DNA of 64,000 bases. It comes from an uncultured Lachnospiraceae bacterium (GTDB lineage: Bacteria; Bacillota; Clostridia; Lachnospirales; Lachnospiraceae). Of the stretch, positions 24,060 to 32,538 are shown piece by piece. Below the pieces are notes generated by a model. It saw only the letters and a list, made by a program, of their open reading frames with translations, did not search any database and was not told the DNA's origin. Numbering within the stretch: the stretch's first letter is position 1; each line of letters begins with the position of its first letter. A program made the position numbers and the translations under genes. The DNA lies in NCBI GenBank assembly GCA_958402795.1, contig CATXUX010000014.1, positions 1 through 64,000 on the forward strand, in the 5' to 3' direction.

Positions 24060-25055
24060 ATGAGTGGATTTAAAGACGTAGTAGGACATAAAAATATTAT
24101 ACAGTACATTGGGAATGCCGTAACATCCGATACTGTCTCCCATGCTTATATATTGAATGGAGAGAGAGGATCCGGAAAAAAGCTGCTGGCGAAGTTATTT
24201 GCCATGAGTCTCCAGTGTGAGAACCGGGAGCCGGACGGAGACGCCTGTGGAAAGTGCAGATCGTGCAGGCAGGCGCAGAATGGAAACCAGCCGGACATCA
24301 TCATGGTCAGCCACGAGAAACCGGGCAGTATCAGCGTAGATGATATCCGGGAACAGGTAAATAATGATATCGTCATCAAACCATACAGCAGCCGTTATAA
24401 GATTTATATTATTCCGGAGGCGGATCTGATGACGGTTCAGGCTCAGAATGCGCTCCTCAAGACGATTGAGGAACCGCCGGAATATGCGGTGCTCATGCTT
24501 CTGACGGAGAACGCGGAGTCGATGCTCCCGACGATCCGTTCCCGCTGCGTGATGTTAAAGCTGCGCAATACGAAAGATACGCTGGTGAAAAAGTATCTGA
24601 TGGAGCAGATGGAGGTTCCGGACTATAAGGCAGATATCTGCGTTGCATTTGCACAGGGAAACATGGGAAAGGCGATCAAGCTGGCGACCTCCGAGCATTT
24701 TAATGAGATCCGGGAAGAGGTAGTCCGCCTGCTTAGAGAGGTGGATCAGATGCAGGTGGATGAGATGGCTTCCGCGGTAAAAAAATGTACCGAGTTCAAG
24801 CTGGATATCAGCGAGTATCTGGACGTGATCGCGATCTGGTACCGGGATGTGCTGATCTATAAGGCAACGAAGGATCCGGACAGGGTTGTATTTTCCGATC
24901 AGTTGAAGTATATCAAGCAGAGAGCGAAGAGCAGCTCCTATGAAGGAATTGAGAATATTCTGGACGGACTTGAGAAAGCAAAGGCGAGGCTGAAAGCAAA
25001 TGTCAACTTTGAACTGACGATGGAACTACTGCTTCTGACTATCAAGGAGAACTAA
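24060..25055 (+). CDS. holB: DNA polymerase III subunit delta'
   Basis: Part of the clamp-loader complex that places the beta clamp on DNA. The product (331 residues) begins MSGFKDVVGHKNIIQYI, has a degenerate P-loop NGERGSGKK, the four-cysteine zinc module CENREPDGDACGKCRSC near residues 58-74 and the SRC arginine-finger motif (IRSRCVMLK) near 159. The ATG at 24060 is preferred over GTG 24048 because GGGTGA lies between them. It sits in the conserved replication/RNA-modification block. Confidence 0.92.
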   Translation: MSGFKDVVGHKNIIQYIGNAVTSDTVSHAYILNGERGSGKKLLAKLFAMSLQCENREPDGDACGKCRSCRQAQNGNQPDIIMVSHEKPGSISVDDIREQVNNDIVIKPYSSRYKIYIIPEADLMTVQAQNALLKTIEEPPEYAVLMLLTENAESMLPTIRSRCVMLKLRNTKDTLVKKYLMEQMEVPDYKADICVAFAQGNMGKAIKLATSEHFNEIREEVVRLLREVDQMQVDEMASAVKKCTEFKLDISEYLDVIAIWYRDVLIYKATKDPDRVVFSDQLKYIKQRAKSSSYEGIENILDGLEKAKARLKANVNFELTMELLLLTIKEN

Positions 25056-25089
25056 GCAGCGGAGGAAAAAGAATAGGAGCGTTAGAAAT

Positions 25090-25995
25090 ATGGCAAAGGT
25101 AATAGGGGTTAGATTCCGCACGGCGGGGAAGATTTATTTCTTTTCGCCGGGAAAACTGGATATCAGACAAGGGGGGCATGTGATCGTAGAGACCGCCCGC
25201 GGCGTGGAGTACGGACGTGTGGTGAGCGGACCGAAAGAGGTAGAGGACGACGACGTGGTACAGCCGTTGAAATCGGTCCTGCGTATTGCGACAGAGCAGG
25301 ACGAGCAGACGGTCAGGAAAAACCGTGAAAAGGAAAAAGAAGCATTCCGGATCTGTCAGGAAAAGATCCGCAAACACGGACTGGAAATGAAACTGATCGA
25401 CGCGGAATATACATTTGACAATAATAAGCTGCTGTTTTATTTCACGGCAGACGGCAGGATTGATTTTCGTGAGCTGGTCAAAGACCTTGCCGCGGTATTT
25501 CGTACGAGGATCGAGCTTCGTCAGATCGGCGTGCGGGATGAGACGAAGATCCGGGGCGGTATCGGAATCTGCGGACGGGCGCTGTGCTGCAGCACATACC
25601 TGACGGAATTTTCTGCGGTATCGATCCGGATGGCAAAGGAACAAAACCTGTCCCTGAATCCGACGAAAATATCCGGTGTGTGCGGCAGACTGATGTGCTG
25701 TCTGACGAATGAGGAAGAGGCATATGAGGAGCTGAACAGCCAGTTTCCGGCTGTAGGAGACACGGTAACGACGCCGGAGGATCTGACCGGGACGGTACAG
25801 ACGATCAGCGTGCTGCGCAGACGGGTCAAGGTCGTGGTAACACTGGAAAATGATGAAAAAGAAATCCGGGAATATCAGGTGGACGATCTGCGGTTTAAGC
25901 CGCGGCGGAAACGGACAAAGGTGACAAAGGAAGAGATGAAACAGCTCGGGAAGCTGGAGAAGCATGAGGGAGCGTCCAAGTTAGATGACAAGTAA
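25090..25995 (+). CDS. ricT: PSP1-domain protein RicT (YaaT)
   Basis: A cytoplasmic PSP1 C-terminal domain protein (301 residues). In B. subtilis the homologue forms the RicA-RicF-RicT complex that carries Fe-S clusters and steers RNase Y during mRNA maturation, affecting sporulation and competence. The cysteine-rich core is seen at about 155-200 (GGIGICGRALCCSTYL and GVCGRLMCCLTNEEEAY). It starts 34 bases after holB, and its end overlaps the next gene by 11 bases. No ricA or ricF homologue lies in this window. Confidence 0.9.
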   Translation: MAKVIGVRFRTAGKIYFFSPGKLDIRQGGHVIVETARGVEYGRVVSGPKEVEDDDVVQPLKSVLRIATEQDEQTVRKNREKEKEAFRICQEKIRKHGLEMKLIDAEYTFDNNKLLFYFTADGRIDFRELVKDLAAVFRTRIELRQIGVRDETKIRGGIGICGRALCCSTYLTEFSAVSIRMAKEQNLSLNPTKISGVCGRLMCCLTNEEEAYEELNSQFPAVGDTVTTPEDLTGTVQTISVLRRRVKVVVTLENDEKEIREYQVDDLRFKPRRKRTKVTKEEMKQLGKLEKHEGASKLDDK

Positions 25996-26743
25996 AGAGA
26001 AGAAAGAGAGCCAAAAACCGGATGCTCTGCTGCGTGTGGGAGAAAGACTGGACGATCTGCAGCTCTCCGGTTACTGGATCATTCAAAATCCGGAACGGTT
26101 TTGCTTCGGAGTGGATGCAGTGCTTCTGTCAGACTTTGCACGGATCAAGCGGGGGGAACAGGTTCTGGATCTGGGGACGGGAACCGGTGTGATCCCGATT
26201 CTCCTTTCGGCAAAGTCAGAAGGACGGCATTTTACGGGTCTGGAGATTCAGGAAGAAAGTGCGGATATGGCAAGACGAAGCGTGGAGCTGAATCATCTGG
26301 AGGAGAAGATCGATATTGTGACGGGAGACATCAAAGAGGCAGACAGCATTTTCCGGCCTGCCTCTTTTGATGTGATCACGACCAATCCCCCCTATATGTT
26401 AAATGAGCATGGTCTGAAAAATACGGGAGACGCCCGGACTATTGCCCGGCATGAAGTACGGTGTACGCTCGATGATATTTTGCGGGTAAGCTCCCGTCTG
26501 CTGGAGCAGAGTAAAGGCCGGTTTTATATGGTGCATAAGCCGTTTCGGCTGGCGGAGATCCTGTCAAAGATGTGCAGATACCGGATCGAACCGAAACGGA
26601 TCCAGTTCGTACATCCTTATGTAGATAAAGAACCGACGATGGTACTGATCGAAGGGATGCAGGGGGGAAAACCGCGGGTGAAAGTAGAGCCGCCGATCGT
26701 GATGTACCAGAGAAAATCAGAAACGAAAAGTGGAGAAGAATGA
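25985..26743 (+). CDS. tRNA1(Val) (adenine(37)-N6)-methyltransferase-like protein (YabB/TrmN6)
   Basis: A class I SAM-dependent methyltransferase (252 residues). The SAM motif VLDLGTGTGVIPILLS and the catalytic TNPPYM typical of N6-adenine methyltransferases are present, and the N-terminal DDLQLSGYWIIQNPERFCFGVDAVLLS is a hallmark of YabB/TrmN6. It overlaps ricT by 11 bases and meets rsmI at ATGATG. Modification of A37 in tRNA-Val is known for the E. coli enzyme; transfer of this role is inference. Confidence 0.88.
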   Translation: MTSKEKKESQKPDALLRVGERLDDLQLSGYWIIQNPERFCFGVDAVLLSDFARIKRGEQVLDLGTGTGVIPILLSAKSEGRHFTGLEIQEESADMARRSVELNHLEEKIDIVTGDIKEADSIFRPASFDVITTNPPYMLNEHGLKNTGDARTIARHEVRCTLDDILRVSSRLLEQSKGRFYMVHKPFRLAEILSKMCRYRIEPKRIQFVHPYVDKEPTMVLIEGMQGGKPRVKVEPPIVMYQRKSETKSGEE

Positions 26744-27588
26744 TGACAGGGACCTTGTTTTTGTGTGCAACTCCGATCGGAAATCTGGAGGATATTACAT
26801 TTCGTGTCGTCCGTACGCTCAAAGAGGTCGATCTGATCGCGGCGGAGGATACCCGGAACAGTATGAAACTGCTGAATCATTTTGATATCCGGACGCCCAT
26901 GACGAGTTATCATGAATATAATAAATACGATAAAGGGCGGAAACTGGTCGGGAAACTTCTGGAGGGACAGAATATTGCACTGATCACGGATGCGGGAACG
27001 CCGGGAATTTCAGATCCCGGAGAAGAACTGGTGAAGATGTGTTACGAAGCGGGAATTCAGGTTACGTCCCTTCCGGGGGCGGCAGCGTGTATCACGGCAC
27101 TGACGATGTCCGGACTGCCGACGAGACGATTTGCATTTGAAGCGTTTCTGCCGTCCGATAAAAAGGAGCGGGAACAGATCCTTGCGGAACTGGAACAGGA
27201 GACGCGGACGATCGTGCTGTATGAGGCGCCGCACCGGCTGAAAAAGACGCTGGATCTGCTGGCGTCGAGATTGGGCGGCAGCAGACGGATCACCGTGTGC
27301 AGAGAACTGACAAAGCGGCATGAGACGGCCTTTGCAGCTACGCTCGAGGAGGCGTGCGCTTACTATGAAGCAAATGAGCCGAAAGGGGAATGCGTCCTTG
27401 TAGTTGAGGGAAGAAACCGGAGCGAGATGCTTAAGGAAGAGCAGGAACGCTGGGAAGAGATGTCTGTAGAGGAACACATGGAATACTATCTTTCCAAGGG
27501 AATGGAAAAGAAGGAGGCCATGAAGCAGGTCGCCAAAGACCGGGGCGTTCCGAAGCGGGAGATTTATAATCTTCTGTTAAAAAAGTAA
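26743..27588 (+). CDS. rsmI: 16S rRNA (cytidine(1402)-2'-O)-methyltransferase
   Basis: A tetrapyrrole-methylase-fold enzyme that methylates the 2'-O of C1402 in the ribosomal decoding centre. Diagnostic motifs are GTLFLCATPIGNLEDIT at the N-terminus, AAEDTRNS near 35, LITDAGTPGISDPGE near 83 and SLPGAAACITAL near 112. ATG codons at 26740 and 26743 are both possible; 26743 gives the better distance to GGAG at 26732. It ends the block that began with the decarboxylase. Confidence 0.93.
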   Translation: MTGTLFLCATPIGNLEDITFRVVRTLKEVDLIAAEDTRNSMKLLNHFDIRTPMTSYHEYNKYDKGRKLVGKLLEGQNIALITDAGTPGISDPGEELVKMCYEAGIQVTSLPGAAACITALTMSGLPTRRFAFEAFLPSDKKEREQILAELEQETRTIVLYEAPHRLKKTLDLLASRLGGSRRITVCRELTKRHETAFAATLEEACAYYEANEPKGECVLVVEGRNRSEMLKEEQERWEEMSVEEHMEYYLSKGMEKKEAMKQVAKDRGVPKREIYNLLLKK

Positions 27589-27680
27589 AACTGGACTGGT
27601 TAAATAATTCGTAATTGGCTATTTCGACAATGCCATAATGGTGCTATCATAGTGTCTGCAATTTTGAGATTGGAGGGATT

Positions 27681-28295
27681 ATGATGGAGAGAAGAAATGA
27701 AAAGATTATGAAACTGGCACAGACGGCGCTGTTCGCCGCACTTTGCTATGTTGCTTTTGCGTATCTGAAGATCAATATTCCGGTACCGGGAGGGGATTCA
27801 ACTGCACTGCACACAGGGAATGCATTCTGTGTGCTTGCGGCACTTCTGCTCGGCGGCGTATACGGCGGACTTGCCGGGGCGATTGGAATGACGATCGCAG
27901 ATGTGATGGATCCGCTTTATATCATAAGCGCGCCGAAGACGTTTGTACTGAAGTTCTGCATCGGTCTGATCGTGGGACTTGTGGCGCATAAATTTGCAAA
28001 GATCAACGAAAGCACGGATAAAAAATATGTTTTTAAGTGGAGCCTGATTGCCACGGTCGCCGGACTTGGATTCAACGTGATTGCGGATCCGGTCGTAGGA
28101 TATTTTTATAAGCAGTACATTCTTGGTCAGCCACAGGCGGCGGCAGAGATACTTGCAAAATGGAGTTCGGTGGCTACGTTGATTAACGCAGTCGTTTCAA
28201 CGATCCTTGTAGCGGTCATCTACAGCGCGCTTCGGCCCGTGCTGACAAAAGCAGGCCTGATGCATTTTCAGACGTCTCAAAAAGTAACAGAATAA
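27681..28295 (+). CDS. ECF transporter S-component, substrate unknown
   Basis: A membrane protein of 204 residues with about five to six hydrophobic segments and the ECF S-component pattern (LAQTALFAALCYVAFAYLKINIPVPGG at the N-terminus). It would capture a vitamin-like substrate and use a shared EcfAA'T module. No riboswitch is visible in the 90 bases upstream, so the ligand is not indicated. ATG at 27681 and 27684 both fit GGAGGG (27672). A strong terminator follows. Confidence 0.85.
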   Translation: MMERRNEKIMKLAQTALFAALCYVAFAYLKINIPVPGGDSTALHTGNAFCVLAALLLGGVYGGLAGAIGMTIADVMDPLYIISAPKTFVLKFCIGLIVGLVAHKFAKINESTDKKYVFKWSLIATVAGLGFNVIADPVVGYFYKQYILGQPQAAAEILAKWSSVATLINAVVSTILVAVIYSALRPVLTKAGLMHFQTSQKVTE

Positions 28296-28299
28296 AAAC

Positions 28300-28360
28300 A
28301 AGAAAGAAGAATCGTAACTGCCCGAATGATCGGGGGTGCAGATTCTTCTTTTCTTTTTTA
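28300..28360 (+). terminator. terminator of the ECF S-component gene
   Basis: AAAGAAGAATC (28303-28313) pairs with GATTCTTCTTT (28341-28351), enclosing an inner CCCGA..TCGGG hairpin, and is followed by a long T-rich run. Confidence 0.85.
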
Positions 28361-28413
28361 TAAAAATGGGATATACTACAAACATAAAAACGTAGAGGAA
28401 AGAGGAATGTCGA

Positions 28414-28821
28414 ATGAAAGATGATAATTGTATTTTTTGCAGGATTGCGTCGGGTGAGATCCCGTCTGCCACACTTTATGAGGACGATGATTTCCGGGTG
28501 ATTCTGGATCTGAATCCGGCGTCAAAGGGACATGCGCTGATTCTTCCGAAAGAGCACTACCGGAATCTGTATGACATTGATGAGGAACTTGCGGCAAAGG
28601 CGATGGTACTGGCAAAGAAAATGATAGGCCGTCTTACCGATGTGCTGGAATGTGACGGCTATAATATCGTGCAGAATAATGAAGAAGCAGCGGGTCAGTC
28701 CGTGTTCCATTTCCATATGCATATGATTCCACGTTATCAGAATGACGGTGTGGGAATCGGCTGGAAGCTGGGAAACCTGACAGAAGAAGATAAGGAAGAG
28801 ATTTTGAGTAAATTAAAATAA
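28414..28821 (+). CDS. HIT family hydrolase
   Basis: A small histidine-triad nucleotide-binding protein (135 residues), likely a purine nucleoside phosphoramidase like HinT. The zinc pair CIFC (residues 6-9) and the active-site HFHMHMIPRY (about 98-107) are clear. It lies 15 bases upstream of the second ECF sigma gene and probably shares its transcript. The DNA before it, with TATACT, resembles the DNA directly before the sigma gene of cassette 1, as if the HIT gene had been gained or lost at one of the two loci. Confidence 0.93.
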   Translation: MKDDNCIFCRIASGEIPSATLYEDDDFRVILDLNPASKGHALILPKEHYRNLYDIDEELAAKAMVLAKKMIGRLTDVLECDGYNIVQNNEEAAGQSVFHFHMHMIPRYQNDGVGIGWKLGNLTEEDKEEILSKLK

Positions 28822-28836
28822 TACCGGAGAAGAACA

Positions 28837-29397
28837 GTGACAGAGAATCATGAATTTGATCGGATTTATGATGAGTATAAGAATCTGGTTCTGAAAGCGG
28901 CATATAATTACACAAAAGATCTTGAACTTGCAGAAGATGTGATGCAGGATACCTTTCTGGCGTTATACCGGGATATGGATGCAAAGAAAGAATTAAAAGA
29001 TTATACGAATCTCAAGTCGTGGCTGTATACGACGGCAAAGCACAAGGCAATCAACTATAAGAAGAAATATTCCAGAGAACTATATGTGGATGAAGAAAGT
29101 GAGAAAGACGCGGATATTTTTGATTCTCCGGGGGAAAGTACAGAAGAGGAATATTTTGATACGCTGAAACAAGAGAAATACGCAGAGCTGCATGAACGTA
29201 TTTTCTCTGATCTGGAAGAGAAGAACCCACAATGGCACGAAGTGATCATGCTGACATGCTACCTCAAAATTCCGCAGGTAGAGGCGGCGAAGATGCTGGG
29301 GATGAATGCGGATGCACTTTATGTGATGCTGCACAGGATCCGGAAGTGGATCAGACAGAATTATGGCGCCGAATACGAGGAATTGAACCGAATGTAA
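28837..29397 (+). CDS. ECF-type RNA polymerase sigma factor (cassette 2)
   Basis: A paralogue of the sigma factor at 8909, with the same length (186 residues) and a very similar sequence from DLELAEDVMQDTF to the C-terminal YGAEYEELNRM. The GTG start and CCGGAGAAG site are also the same. Region 2 is at about 8-75 and region 4 at about 115-180 (IPQVEAAKMLGMNADALYVMLHRIRKWIRQ). Its anti-sigma partner lies 1.2 kb downstream, beyond murG on the opposite strand, so the unit is split. Cross-talk with cassette 1 is plausible. Confidence 0.88.
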   Translation: MTENHEFDRIYDEYKNLVLKAAYNYTKDLELAEDVMQDTFLALYRDMDAKKELKDYTNLKSWLYTTAKHKAINYKKKYSRELYVDEESEKDADIFDSPGESTEEEYFDTLKQEKYAELHERIFSDLEEKNPQWHEVIMLTCYLKIPQVEAAKMLGMNADALYVMLHRIRKWIRQNYGAEYEELNRM

Positions 29398-29435
29398 AAG
29401 CAGACCGGTCCTGTATCAGTGGGACCGGGCTGCTT
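29398..29435. terminator. bidirectional hairpin between the sigma gene and murG
   Basis: AAGCAGACCGGTCC (29398-29411) pairs with GGACCGGGCTGCTT (29422-29435) around a ten-base loop. It begins at the sigma stop codon and overlaps the last codons of murG, so it serves both convergent transcripts. Confidence 0.7.
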
Positions 29436-30486
29436 CTTCAATCAGACGGATGATCGTTTGGATGGAATCCTGCTGACCGGAGTTTTTCATTGCCGCAACA
29501 TAGGTATCGCGGTGATCATACAGTTTATGAACTGCGTCAAGCAGAGTTTCTTTCGTGACGTTTTCTTCCTCAAGAACCATGCTGAATCCCTGTTTTTCAA
29601 AAGAACGGGCGTTCAGGATCTGGTCGCCGCGGCTGGCATTTGCGGAGAGCGGGATCAAAAGAGCCGGTTTGTGCAGCGCCAGAAGCTCACAGATGGCATT
29701 TGCCCCTGCACGGGAGATCACGATGTCCGCCAGTGCGAAAAGATCACGGAGCTCTTTATTGATATATTCAAACTGCTTATAACCCTTTGTCTGCGTCAGT
29801 GTCTCGTCTGTTTTTCCCTTCCCGCAGAGGTGGACGATCTGGAACTGCTCCAGCAGTTCAGGAAGAGCAGCGCGGACTGCGTTATTGACTGCGACTGCGC
29901 CGAGGCTGCCGCCCATGACAAGGATGACCGGTTTGTCTGATGTAAATCCACAGAGATCCAGTGCGGCGATCCGGTTACCGGAGAGGAGTTCCTGGCGGAT
30001 CGGACAGCCGGAGAGTACGGCCTTCTCCTTTGGCAGACAGTCCATCGTCTCAGGAAAATTACAGCAGACCTTTGTGGCGGAAGGAATCGCCAGTTTATTG
30101 GCAAGACCGGGAGTCATGTCAGACTCATGGATGATCACAGGTACTTTGTTCTGCTTCCCGGCAGTGACGACGGGGACAGAGACAAAGCCGCCTTTGGAAA
30201 AGATGACGTCCGGTTTCAGGTCGCGGATGAGCTTCCTCGCCTCGCCGAGTCCTTTTAGTACGCGGAACGGATCGGTAAAATTCTGCACGCTGAAGTAACG
30301 GCGCAGCTTTCCCGAGGAAATTCCGTGATAAGGGATGCCGAACGGTTCGATCAGCTCTTTTTCGATCCCGTTATAGGAGCCGATGTATTGAATATCATAA
30401 CCGCGTTCCCGCAGTTCGGGGATGAGTGCAATATTCGGAGTAACATGTCCGGCAGTACCGCCGCCGGTAAGTACAATACGCTTCAT
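29416..30486 (-). CDS. murG: UDP-N-acetylglucosamine--N-acetylmuramyl-(pentapeptide) pyrophosphoryl-undecaprenol N-acetylglucosamine transferase
   Basis: Makes lipid II by adding GlcNAc to lipid I on the inner face of the membrane during peptidoglycan synthesis. The 356-residue product begins MKRIVLTGGGTAGHVTPNIAL and contains FSKGGFVSVPVV, HESDMTPGLANK, VMGGSLGA and SRAGANAICELL, all standard for MurG. GGAGG precedes ATG 30486. It is outside any cell-division cluster here and lies between the sigma and anti-sigma genes of cassette 2 on the opposite strand, an odd position. Confidence 0.95.
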   Translation of the reverse strand: MKRIVLTGGGTAGHVTPNIALIPELRERGYDIQYIGSYNGIEKELIEPFGIPYHGISSGKLRRYFSVQNFTDPFRVLKGLGEARKLIRDLKPDVIFSKGGFVSVPVVTAGKQNKVPVIIHESDMTPGLANKLAIPSATKVCCNFPETMDCLPKEKAVLSGCPIRQELLSGNRIAALDLCGFTSDKPVILVMGGSLGAVAVNNAVRAALPELLEQFQIVHLCGKGKTDETLTQTKGYKQFEYINKELRDLFALADIVISRAGANAICELLALHKPALLIPLSANASRGDQILNARSFEKQGFSMVLEEENVTKETLLDAVHKLYDHRDTYVAAMKNSGQQDSIQTIIRLIEEAARSH

Positions 30487-30584
30487 AGGAAATAACCTCC
30501 ATTAAAAAAGATTCATCATAAATTCATAATAACCATATTTAAGAAAATGTCAAGTAAATAGCAGGAAAAGCAAGGGGCAAAAAC

Positions 30585-31499
30585 ATGGATGAACCAAGGA
30601 AATTGTCGTTAAAACAAGAGATAGAAAAAGAAGCCGCGCAGATTGAAGAAGAAATCGCGTCCAATCCGGATCTGGAACAGATCAAGGTTACAGAAGAAAT
30701 GGACCGTGCGCTGAAGCGGCGGATTCAGGCGTATGAAAGATCAAAAGCCGGGAACGACCGGGATATGGAGGTGTCCGAAGAACTTGCGCCGGATCTGTCC
30801 CGTTTCCGGGTGGTGAACAATCCAGAGAGCGGGCATGAGAGTGCGGAAACAAATCCCGTTAAGACTGTGAAAACGGTAAAGAAAAGACCTGCCGGAAAAC
30901 GCCGGGTTCGGATTATGGCAGCTCTGGCTGCGGCACTTGTACTCGCGCTTGGTCTGGGGATGACCAGTTTCGGCAGTAAGTCTTATTGGAAAGTACTGAT
31001 TGAGAGAATAACCGGAACGTCAACCGTAGAAATGACAAATGTAGAAGACATGGAAAGCCAGGATAGTGAAAATCAAGAGAATAAAGCAGAAGTGGAGGCG
31101 TATCAGGAGATAAATGATTTAATGGGAAGAACGGTAGTTCGAATGATATATAAACCGGAACAGATGTATTTTACAGAGTATGAATTGAATGAAGAGATTC
31201 AACAGGCAAGACTATTTTATGAATATCAAACAACAAGTGGAACTGAAACAATCTGTTATACTTTATATTTAAATGAGGAAGATTCTTCATGGGGCAAGAC
31301 AGCAGAAGATGAAAAACTCAGTGAAGAGATTATAACGGTGAACAACATTGATGTGGTAATGAAAGAATATGATGTTCCGAATAAAGATATGTGCAGAATG
31401 GAAGCGGAGTTTCAATATGAAGGGGTTCATTACTGGCTGGTAGGAATCATGGAAAAAGAAGAAATGAAAAAAATTGTAGAAAATTTACATTTTTCGTAA
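30585..31499 (+). CDS. membrane anti-sigma factor, DUF4367-type (cassette 2)
   Basis: A paralogue of the protein at 9550, 304 residues. The cytoplasmic part starts with LSLKQEIEKEAAQIEEEI and has about 35 extra residues before the transmembrane segment (about 109-129). The outer DUF4367-like domain has VEAYQEINDLMGRTVVRMIYKP and ends MEKEEMKKIVENLHFS. Since murG separates it from the sigma gene, it needs its own promoter in 30487-30584; none is obvious to me, although the stretch is A/T-rich. The secreted protein follows 76 bases later. Confidence 0.78.
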   Translation: MDEPRKLSLKQEIEKEAAQIEEEIASNPDLEQIKVTEEMDRALKRRIQAYERSKAGNDRDMEVSEELAPDLSRFRVVNNPESGHESAETNPVKTVKTVKKRPAGKRRVRIMAALAAALVLALGLGMTSFGSKSYWKVLIERITGTSTVEMTNVEDMESQDSENQENKAEVEAYQEINDLMGRTVVRMIYKPEQMYFTEYELNEEIQQARLFYEYQTTSGTETICYTLYLNEEDSSWGKTAEDEKLSEEIITVNNIDVVMKEYDVPNKDMCRMEAEFQYEGVHYWLVGIMEKEEMKKIVENLHFS

Positions 31500-31575
31500 A
31501 AAGTGCGTAAGGATTTTCAGATTCAGTTGTCTATATAGTAAAGAGACACAAAAAGAGGAAGAGAGGAAAACACAG

Positions 31576-32061
31576 ATGAGAAAAAAGATGTTATCTGTGA
31601 TGAGTCTGGTTCTTGTACTGAGTTTTCTGGTCTGCGGGACGGCAAATGCGGCGGACACAGACCCCAGACAGGTCGATGGCTCCTATCTGACGATGCAGGA
31701 ACGTTCGGAGGGATATTCCCCGACGCGGCTGCAGCGCGGCGAATATCTAATGCAAGGAGACAGCATTATTTCAAAAGCCGGAAACAGTAAGATTTATGTA
31801 TATGGAGCGACGACAGCGAATACAACGGTCAATTATCTATCTGTACTCGTATATGTAGAAGAGTACAATGAAGCGGCGGACAGATGGCAGCAGATTGACG
31901 CATGGGTGGAGACGGCAAACAATACCTATTATGTCTCAACCGGAAAAACGATAAATGTAGACGGCGGACATTATTACCGCGTTGTATCGTCACATTATGC
32001 GGGAGACCAGCAGCCTTATGATGAGACCATTTCGTTTACGGACGGTATCTGGATTGACTGA
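31576..32061 (+). CDS. secreted protein of unknown function (cassette 2; DUF6147-like)
   Basis: An exported protein of 161 residues, clear paralogue of 10418-10906. The signal peptide ends at GTANA near residue 26. The mature chain shares VDGSYLT, TYYVSTGKTINVDGGHYYRVVSSHYAG and the closing FTDGIWID with its partner. RBS AAGAGGAAGAGAGG precedes the ATG. It probably works in the same envelope response as the sigma/anti-sigma pair; function unknown. Confidence 0.75.
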   Translation: MRKKMLSVMSLVLVLSFLVCGTANAADTDPRQVDGSYLTMQERSEGYSPTRLQRGEYLMQGDSIISKAGNSKIYVYGATTANTTVNYLSVLVYVEEYNEAADRWQQIDAWVETANNTYYVSTGKTINVDGGHYYRVVSSHYAGDQQPYDETISFTDGIWID

Positions 32062-32081
32062 CCGTAACGCCCACTCACATC

Positions 32082-32226
32082 GCCTCGAGCAATGAAAGCA
32101 GTCGCCATGTACATAGATATGAGTAACTGTTTATTAAAGAGAAAAAAGAATTTAATAAGGATCATATCCCGGGAACACCACCAACAACAACCCGCGTATA
32201 TGGCGGCTGCTTTCATTGCTCGAGGC
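32082..32226. repeat. 145-bp element with 27-bp terminal inverted repeats
   Basis: Arms 32082-32108 and 32200-32226 are complementary at 26 of 27 positions, and the exception is a G-T wobble in RNA. The 91-base interior has no gene of substance. The size and form fit a miniature inverted-repeat element or a structured RNA. It lies 20 bases after the cassette 2 secreted-protein gene and could also terminate or stabilise that mRNA. No second copy is seen in this window and no target-site duplication is obvious. Confidence 0.65.
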
Positions 32227-32279
32227 ACAACTTCAAAGACGCATAAGAATATGCGGCATCAGACAAAAAACAGATTCAC

Positions 32280-32316
32280 AAACAGCAGTTGGCAGTTACT
32301 TGCCGACTGCTGTTTT
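32280..32316. terminator. hairpin at the 3' end of the TSCPD gene
   Basis: AACAGCAGTTGGCAG (32281-32295) pairs with TTGCCGACTGCTGTT (about 32300-32314), overlapping the last codons of the minus-strand gene. Five T residues follow on the plus strand; the minus side has only TTT. Confidence 0.6.
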
Positions 32317-32538
32317 TAATGCTTTCGCGAGCTGATCCGGACAGGATGTGGACTTAAAGCCGCACCGAATCCCTTCCAGCCGTGAGATGGCGTCATCCAC
32401 GTCCATGCCTTCGACCAGATGAGAAATTCCCTGCAGATTGCCGTTGCATCCGCCGGTGAACGAAACGTTGTGGATCTTATTATCTTGAATATCGAACTGG
32501 ATTAGCTTGGAACAAACTCCTGATGGTTTATATTGCAT
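32296..32538 (-). CDS. TSCPD domain-containing protein (TIGR03905-like)
   Basis: A small protein of 80 residues that matches the TIGR03905 TSCPD group: MQYKPSGVCSKLIQFDI at the start, VSFTGGCNGNLQGISHLVEGM in the middle and the CGFKSTSCPDQLAKAL motif at the end. TSCPD domains also occur at the C-terminus of ribonucleotide reductases and in oxidoreductase contexts; the role of the free-standing form is unknown. Three or four conserved cysteines suggest metal or redox chemistry. GAGGAGG precedes the ATG on the minus strand. Confidence 0.85.
   Translation of the reverse strand: MQYKPSGVCSKLIQFDIQDNKIHNVSFTGGCNGNLQGISHLVEGMDVDDAISRLEGIRCGFKSTSCPDQLAKALKTAVGK

Noticed and set aside
25042..25965. 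A 307-codon minus-strand frame opposite ricT
   Set aside because: Antisense shadow of a conserved gene; no ribosome-binding site and no family match.
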